A stretch of DNA of 64,000 nucleotides from Urophycis tenuis. Taxonomy: Eukaryota; Chordata; Actinopteri; Gadiformes; Phycidae. Positions 57,506 to 64,000 of this stretch are shown in pieces (positions within the stretch are counted from its first letter, which is position 1; every line of letters begins with the position of its first letter). The stretch lies in assembly GCA_036785325.1 (NCBI GenBank), contig JAXIVH010000181.1:257448-321447 (forward strand). Reading direction: 5' to 3'. The position numbers and the translations under genes are program-made. The notes under the pieces were generated by a model that was not told the DNA's origin, searched no databases, and saw only the letters and a list, made by a program, of their open reading frames with translations.

Positions 57506-58216
57506 ATGGACTGGAAGAGCCTCCAGGATCTGCTCAGCGGCGTGAACAAGTACTCCACAGTCTTCGGGCGCATCTGGCTGTCGGTGGTCTTCGTCTTCCG
57601 GGTGATGGTGTTCGTGGTGGCGGCCGAGCGCGTGTGGAGCGACGACCAGGCCCACTTCGACTGCAACACGCGGCAGCCCGGCTGCACCAACGTCTGCTAC
57701 GACCGCTTCTTCCCCGTGTCCCACGTGTGCCTGTGGGCCCTGCAGCTCATCTTCGTCACCTGCCCCTCCTTCCTGGTGGTGCTGCACGTGGCGTACCGCG
57801 AGGAGCGCGAGCGCCGCTACCGCGCCACGCACGGCGAGGGCGCCCGTCTCTACGACAACACGGGCCAGAAGCACGGCGGCCTGTGGTGGACCTACCTGCT
57901 CAGCCTGGTCTTCAAGACCGCCATCGAGGTGGGCTTCCTCTACCTCCTCCACCTCATGTACCACGGCTTCAGGGTGCCCCGGCGCATCGAGTGCGGCGTC
58001 AGCCCCTGTCCCGGCGTGGTCACCTGCTACGTGGCCCGGCCCACGGAGAAGACGGTGTTCACCTACTTCATGGTGGTGGCGTCGGTGGCGTGCGGCGTCC
58101 TCAACCTGTGCGAGATCACGTACCTGGTGGCCGTGCGCCTGGTGACGCTCAAGCAGCACGGCGTGGTCCGCACGTCCACGAGGAGGAAGTGCTCCCAGAC
58201 AAAGGATGGGATGTGA
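57506..58216 (+). CDS. Connexin, beta type (GJB3/GJB4/GJB5-like), single coding exon
   Basis: 236 residues from MDWKSLQDLLSGVNKYST to QTKDGM. The connexin signatures are all present: first loop DCNTRQPGCTNVCYD, TM2 with LQLIFVTCPSFLVVLHVAYR, GGLWWTYLLSLVFKTAIEVG for TM3, second loop CGVSPCPGVVTC (spacing 4 and 5), and PTEKTVFTYFMVVASVACG for TM4. The tail is short and basic. The frame is open upstream to 57341, but the ATG at 57506 aligns with the fixed connexin N-terminus, so the extra residues are rejected. The region is strongly GC-rich at third positions. It is in tandem with the connexin at 53252. The product is a gap-junction subunit; the exact ortholog is not settled. Confidence 0.93.
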   Translation: MDWKSLQDLLSGVNKYSTVFGRIWLSVVFVFRVMVFVVAAERVWSDDQAHFDCNTRQPGCTNVCYDRFFPVSHVCLWALQLIFVTCPSFLVVLHVAYREERERRYRATHGEGARLYDNTGQKHGGLWWTYLLSLVFKTAIEVGFLYLLHLMYHGFRVPRRIECGVSPCPGVVTCYVARPTEKTVFTYFMVVASVACGVLNLCEITYLVAVRLVTLKQHGVVRTSTRRKCSQTKDGM

Positions 58217-58344
58217 ACGCGCGTAGGCGTCGGCCATTTTGTACTGTGTCGGGGGGATCACGAAAGACTGCGTCCCAACCAGGAGGCCTGCGTGGCCTAC
58301 ATTCGCCCACTAATGCTTGTCTTTATAGCGTCAGGATTGCGTTA

Positions 58345-58440
58345 TTTAAATTCAAAGTTCAAAGTTCAAAGTAGCTTTAATGGTCAATTCCTTCACATGT
58401 CAAGACATACAAAGGAATCGAGAGGACGTTGAATGGGGAG
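58345..58440 (+). repeat. Fish interspersed repeat fragment in connexin 3' UTR
   Basis: It includes three ttcaaag units and a run like agtagctttaatggtcaatt, then catgtcaagacatacaaagg, a form seen widely in teleost retroelement 3' ends. The class is not certain. Confidence 0.5.
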
Positions 58441-58617
58441 GAAACTGGCTACGCGTGAATGTGGCATGGTCTATGAATAACTGTATTCCATGATTTGGTA
58501 TTCTAAAGGAAAAGTAGAGGTACTGTTTTAGCGGCAAACAATGTTACTGACCACTACAATGCTCAAAAATCTAATTTATACAATCCACGTTGCATCCACT
58601 GTAATCTTCAATATGAA

Positions 58618-58623
58618 AATAAA
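58618..58623 (+). terminator. Polyadenylation signal of the second connexin
   Basis: AATAAA about 400 bases after the stop codon. Confidence 0.55.
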
Positions 58624-58639
58624 GAACAATAATGAAATG

Positions 58640-59042
58640 TTGTGTTATGTATATCAACACCTCCCTTGTAGTGAACTTCTTTAGCTTGGGTGACTCGCCA
58701 GTGATTTGTCAGTGATTTAAGCCTTCATGGATAAAAACGCGGTTGTCCACTAGGGGGCACAATAGAACAGCTTGACAGACAACACAGTTAGATCAACATG
58801 TCTCAGTGTCATATCCAGCGTCGTAGAAGACGGCATCGCTCAAGAAATTATGCAGTCCCCCGTTTATTGCCTTTACCCATACTTCGCCATACAGGCTATG
58901 TAGGCTTATCCATTGGGTTGTCAAGATATACAAACATTTTCCCATAAACCTTTAGCACTACTCTTTTACTGATCTGAATAGTTTAACATACTTACGAACG
59001 AAATAAAGCCAACCTATATTAGAGACTAATATTAATATATAG

Positions 59043-59138
<96 letters not shown>

Positions 59139-60121
59139 TTATATTAGCCCTGAGTGCTATGGCTGGCATGAACCCTCATCTTCAGCGTTTGTTGGCGACG
59201 AGATGGGAGGAGCGTCATTTTGTCAACAGACGCACCTGGCCTCGTTATTAGCCTACTTTTCGCTCACAGGCTAAATGTGTTGGCAAGTTTACACGCCGAA
59301 AGTCGTTTGAAACCAGATAGGCCTATTACGTGACGGGCGGATGGTAAAGTAACGGGATGGCTGTCAAAGGTAAAGGCCTACATTCATCATCAGATTATCA
59401 GATTATCACAGAGCACATATTTTGTTCTTATCGGGAAAGGAGCGGTCATTTGTTTGGAGGGGCAATATTTACAAGCGGGTTTGATGGACAGACTTCAACT
59501 TCGTGTGTAGACACTTGAGGGATCATAAGTATCGTGTCGTAGGGTACGATGGAGACACTTTCGGGCATTCCTTTAATGTGTTTTACTTTAGGCCTAGTTT
59601 TAAAGAAGTGATGTGGAGCCAACTGTCTTCCAGCACTACGAGCGTTAATAACATTGCGTCTTCCAAATGAACAATGTCTTCTTAAATGGATATTGTCTAG
59701 GCTACACCAGATGAGTTTTATATCTAGAAAACGTATGCAATTACCATACATTCTTTTTTTTTTATTTAGTAACTTAAATTTAATTTTATGGATCAAACAC
59801 CCTTGATATTTTTTTAAATAAACTCCTTCTGCCTTCTTTAAGTACCCTATGTGAACCTCTTAAATGGTCACCTGTGTGGTGAACTTGTCGGGATGGCTTC
59901 GGGCATAAATAATACTGACACCAAATGTAAAAGGTAATGCATTTCAGGCCATTATGCCTACTCATGCTGTAATAGGCTTTCAACGTTGAAAATTGCACAG
60001 TAGAGCAGGGCATCCATCAACAGACCGGGCTAATCATTCATTTCAGTGACATCTCTGCTGTGGATTTGACCTGCCCTCTCTGATCCCGTTCGATAAACAA
60101 AAAGAAAGAGTTGGTCTAAAA

Positions 60122-60165
<44 letters not shown>

Positions 60166-60980
60166 CTGTTCTTTTGAAAGCATAATTTATAACATTTCCA
60201 CATTAAAATAACTTAAAACTACTCAACCTATGTTATATATTTTGTTGAGATGAGATCTTACGCTATCCAAATTGTTTCCAACCATGTTCAAACCCAGAGA
60301 ATTAGATATTGGATATTAGAATGAGTTTTATTCATGGTAACGGCCCGCTATAGTTTGTTGCACGTCAATGTCGACACATACCCTTTGCCCCCTGACTTGG
60401 GAAACATGCAAACATTCTCCGGTACGTTTTTCTATCCGTACCAGAGAACGGCGCCATCCGCAATTGATGGTGTTTACCATACATTCATTTTTTTTTTTTT
60501 TTTTTTTTTAATGGGTAAATTAATGCATTGTAGAGCTGCACGCAACACATTGATTCACTCCAGCGCTCTCTTTTCCCAACACACCGGACCTTGAGGTCTG
60601 TGAGCCCCCCGCGCCCGCGATCAATCAGAACGTGATCAGGCGCAGCGTGAAGGATTGTTGTGCCGTTGCCCCACAGAGAAGACGGCTGGCCGAATGAATG
60701 AATGAATGAATGAATGAATGAGTGAAGAGAATCAATCCGGCGCTTACGAATCAGTATGAGGGATTCCAGAAATATCAAGACTGTAAATTATCACGCGGAC
60801 TAAATGCACCATGCATTTGTTTTGTAGGCACCTTATTTGTGGTGTTCCCACATATGTGCAGTATGAATCTGTATCATGTACAGTCTGTGTGCGTTGCACC
60901 CATGCTTGACCTCCAATAGCCGCAGTTCTTTACCTGCTCATTACTGTTGTAGGGCTGGTGGGACGCACTTGTATACAGCA
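58640..60980. other. Intergenic stretch with microsatellites
   Basis: (TA)n at 59046-59136, (GT)n at 60126-60164, a T run near 60489-60510 and (GAAT)n at 60692-60720. Small open frames have no recognisable motif. Confidence 0.6.
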
Positions 60981-60984
60981 CTTG

Positions 60985-61278
60985 CAGGGGCGAATCTAGG
61001 TTCCCAGTTTTGGGGGGGCTAAGCCCCAAGTTCAAACCTATTTTTTCTCGCGAGACTCACTGCCAAACAGAGCGTGGGCTTGGAACAGGCGGAATTCCTG
61101 CGCTACTCGAGACTATTTTATTTCTAATTCTAAAAATTAAACTGGATCTGTTCACTAAATCAGTTGTTAGGTGTGAATTTGACGATCTAAAAAAAAAAAA
61201 AAAAGTATATTTTTGGGGGGCTAATGAAAGTTTTGGGGGGGCTCCAGCCCCCCCAAAATAGGGCTAGATACGCCACTG
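60985..61278. mobile_element. hAT-type MITE with 8-bp target duplication
   Basis: The ends CAGGGGCGAATCTAG and CTAGATACGCCACTG are imperfect inverted repeats. They are flanked by identical 8-base sequences agcacttg (60977-60984 and 61279-61286). The 294-base interior has G- and C-runs near each end that can pair, and no gene. End sequence and 8-bp duplication fit the hAT superfamily. Confidence 0.85.
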
Positions 61279-61286
61279 AGCACTTG

Positions 61287-62278
61287 TATTGATTGGGGAC
61301 ATGAAACGTGAGCCCCCCCCCCCCCTCCTTCTGGTTTTAATTGCATTTTAGATGATTGTTTAGGGCAGGGTGTACTTAATTGTGTAGCAACATTGAACAA
61401 GCGATGGCTCTGTAGAGAGGAGTGCTGCAGCCCGGCCGTCCTCTGGGCGTGTGTACACACCGCCAGACACACGGGACTCATACGATGCGATCATGTCGTC
61501 AGTTCCCCGCTTCACGTCGCTGCGGAGTGTGAACGTCTGTTGAATAATCCAATATCTTTCCACCATTAAAACAAAACCAAAACAACTTTCAACTCCCCTG
61601 TTCGCAACCATCACCGAGTAGAATCTAATTCTGTGGGAAACGCTAATGCGTACGCAAACGCAATGAAACGCTTTACGCACTCATAGTTATTTCCCTGGCC
61701 ACACTGATGCCGATTTGTTTATATCCGATGGACTTTTGCTACAGTTAGTAGCGGTGAAGTAGAAACATGCGCAAATATCAAATGACGGGTTTCAAATAAC
61801 AGGACAACAGAAGGATTACAAAGGTGCAAATTTAAAAGACAGAAACAAGAAACGCCAATTTAAAGTGAACAACAACAGCAGCAACAAGAACAACAACTCT
61901 GGTCATCTACAGATCTATGTAGTGTTGGTATTCGCTGTGCAGTGGAGAGACTGCGGCGCTCTCCGCGCCCTAGAGGGGCCTTCGACCGCTCCCTTCACCC
62001 TGTGCAGGCGAAGGGTCCCGGAGGGGCCTGCTTGTGGGCATGGGGCCCGCTACGCAGAGGCCCGCTGGGGAGAGGTGGGCATGGAGTGGGACCTGCATCC
62101 ACCACAAGCTGCCCCCCCCCCCCCCCCCCCACCACAAGACTACATCTCGGTGTTGGGAGTCCAAGCGGTCCGCGGCGAGATGACCATGCCGACGCCCACC
62201 GGCCAATCGAATTCAGGCTTTCAACCTCCCGCCTCTGGATGCTCAGGGCTGGCGTCTCTCGTTTGTCGATTCACCAAA
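61287..62278. other. Intergenic, GC-rich toward the right
   Basis: Frames in 61865-62677 are long because of C-runs and GC content. They show no domain, and the same bases are open in several frames. Confidence 0.45.
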
Positions 62279-62329
62279 ATGGCCGACAGCTCCGTCCGTC
62301 CGTCTGGGCAGAACTCTGCCTCCTCCGCG
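62279..62329 (+). CDS. Possible first coding exon (speculative)
   Basis: ATG in aaaatggccgac (a YY1-like site often placed at vertebrate gene starts) opens 17 codons (MADSSVRPSGQNSASSA), ending at CCGCG|GTGAGC. A CCAAT-like ggccaatcg lies about 80 bases upstream in a CpG-rich stretch. No second exon was found in the remaining 1.6 kb. It is open to doubt. Confidence 0.2.
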
Positions 62330-63070
62330 GTGAGCTGTCTGAGGTGTCGGGGCGAGCCGGCGGTCGATTCCACCGCCCCCCCCCCCCCCACCAACGAGTT
62401 GCCTGTCGCCCGGTGCCCCCCCCCCCCCGGGCATTGTGTTTTGGAGCAGAAGGTCCTCCCTAAATGGACTCGCACCGCTCAAAACATAGAGCGAGACTAC
62501 TCGCCCATGGCCACTTTGACACTTACAGTTAGGGTGTTTTCCAGACGCTTTTATCCAAAGCGACCCCCGCACCCCCGAATCGACTTCTCGCCAGTGTCTG
62601 CTCCGTATGGCCTTTGGTTTGGACATCAATTGACCTCCAAACACAAAGCAAAAATGGTTGCGTCTGGGGTGCTATAAAGTGCTCAAACGAGATGCGTGGT
62701 TCAGGTTAACCCCCCCCACCCTACCACAACACAAAAGGTGTGCACGACTTAATCTGACTCATTAGGGAGGTTCGCTAACACAAAAGCTGTGTGCAACCGT
62801 CTTAACGCATCAGGAAGATGGCTGCCTTAGCATCAGGTGTTACTCCCGGTTAACCGTTCCACCTCGCCGGTGCGTGCGTGTGCCCGGTGCCAGCTTCCGG
62901 CACGTGTATGCCCACTGTACATGGATGGTCCTGCAGTATTCGTTTTTCATCCATGCCAGACCCAGTACTCCAATACTGCCAATACTATGCTAACAACACT
63001 GTGGACAGAGCCACACAGTCTTCTCGGTTTTCATTTCAAATGTGCGGCTTCATTTCAGTGTGGCCAACTT
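62330..63070. other. Intergenic stretch
   Basis: A LINE/SINE-like tail lies on the - strand near 62535-62565 (cagacgcttttatccaaagcg). Several C-runs; no gene seen. Confidence 0.5.
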
Positions 63071-63196
63071 GTAAACTAACCCACACAACATTACTAGTTA
63101 TAGATTAACCCACATAACATTATCTACAGCTGTAAACTAACCAACATAACATTATCTACAGCTGTAAATTAACCCACATAACAATATCTACAGCTG
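63071..63196. repeat. 32-bp tandem repeat, about four copies
   Basis: The unit is like tgtaaactaacccacataac then attatctacagc, with substitutions between copies. Confidence 0.85.
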
Positions 63197-63299
63197 TTTT
63201 TGGGTAGTCGACTTTGACTTTCTGCCTTTCATTAGAATGAAATGATGTCATGTGACTAGACGTAATGTGAATACAACTTTAATCCATTAACTCGTCCGT

Positions 63300-63470
63300 G
63301 AACAGGATTTCTGCCTGACTCAGAAATCATCAGATTTTCACCGGCCGTGGTGGTGAAGACAACAACTCTGTGCTCACAGGAAATTACAAATGACATATTA
63401 AAGTGTAGTGTGTAGGATTTCGTGTCACCTAATGTCATCTAACATGGCATCAACTGAATTACCCCCCCCC
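63300..63470. repeat. Dispersed fish repeat
   Basis: It contains cagattttcaccggccgtgg then tggtgaagacaac, matched on the other strand at 40235-40320, and the common gtgtgtaggatttcgtgtca element. Confidence 0.55.
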
Positions 63471-63779
63471 CTGCAAAGGACAGAGAAACTACGGTGGCAG
63501 TAATGAACCAGGTATACTTTGAAAATTATGTCATCATTGCTATGACAACATTAAGTGTTGCCAAGTGCAACATGCTGAGGTTCCTTGATAGATTTATAAA
63601 TAGTTTTTTGTTACATATTCTGTAACACTTTAGGTTTGTAAGTGAGATGGCAATTATGATTGTGATTTTAGTTTTTATGATTGTGACGATATACAGTATA
63701 TCTACAGATATATTGTGTATAGTATTTGTCCATTGACATAGTATTTTGCTTTCAAATGCGATACGTTTTAGTTTTCCAT

Positions 63780-64000
63780 ACCTAACATCATCATTAAGAA
63801 GAAGAATTACTCTTTTGATCCCGTGAGGGAAATTTGGTCTCTGCATTTAACCCAATCGTGAATTAGTGGAAATATACTCAGCACACAGTGATGGTGAGGC
63901 ACTAATCCCGAGGCAGTGAGCTGCCGACAGCGGCGCTCGGGGAGCATTGAGGGGTTAGGTCCCTTGCTCACAGGCACTGCAGCCGTTCGTACTGGTTGGG
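63780..64000 (+). repeat. Fish retroelement 3' end, runs off the window
   Basis: It reads like widespread teleost repeat ends: gatcccgtgagggaaatttg, ctgcatttaacccaatc, a gagctgcc.acagcggcgctcgg stretch and ggtcccttgctcacaggcac. Class (RTE/Rex3-like or similar) is uncertain. Confidence 0.55.

Noticed and set aside
57458..58261. 267-codon frame on the - strand
   Set aside because: Antisense shadow of the GC-rich second connexin; no motif.
61865..62677. 270-codon frame with poly-Pro runs
   Set aside because: Openness follows from C homopolymers and GC content; no domain, and other frames are open over the same bases.

Overview
The window is vertebrate nuclear DNA, most likely from a teleost fish. 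The evidence is a spliced homeobox gene of the HMBOX1 family, two beta-type connexin genes, nuclear tRNA-Leu and tRNA-Pro genes, Rex1/L2/CR1-type LINE fragments, tRNA-derived SINEs whose tails match the LINE tails, DNA-transposon relics, and very dense dinucleotide repeats and minisatellites. The exact taxon cannot be fixed from sequence alone.

Region 1 (1-10,300) is a transposon graveyard. A 5'-truncated LINE reverse transcriptase lies inside a segmental duplication (1-1815 and 7775-8830). A stray exon of a USP gene is joined to its flank, followed by a small tRNA-Leu/tRNA-Pro array (2049-2980). At 3288-6933 is a complete-ended DNA transposon: inverted terminal repeats, a TA target duplication, a zinc-ribbon plus DDE integrase-like gene on the + strand, and the last exons of a HECT ubiquitin-ligase-like gene on the - strand. 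Both genes are damaged. This element is the most interesting object in the window.

Region 2 (11,200-22,200) holds a USP37-like ubiquitin-specific protease locus. Ten exons (14,029-17,368) join in frame into a USP catalytic domain with Cys and His boxes. Upstream are repeated modules encoding a tryptophan-rich and possibly membrane-spanning segment; around them are orphan duplicated exons. Downstream are unrecognised duplicated exon-like blocks and a broken retroviral-envelope-like relic.

Region 3 (22,400-27,200) is a larger tRNA array: Leu genes on the + strand and Pro genes on the - strand, with many decayed copies, interrupted by an L2-like LINE end. Region 4 (27,200-37,600) is mostly intergenic and repeat-derived.

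Region 5 (37,642-about 52,030, - strand) is hmbox1: eight coding exons for about 431 residues, two candidate 5' exons and one candidate in-frame cassette exon. The last intron carries two large minisatellites. Region 6 (53,252-58,623, + strand) has two GJB3/GJB4-like connexins in tandem, transcribed divergently from hmbox1; the first has an intron inside its coding region. Region 7 (58,700-64,000) is intergenic: microsatellites, a hAT-type MITE with a perfect 8-bp target duplication, and a GC-rich stretch that could contain a first exon.
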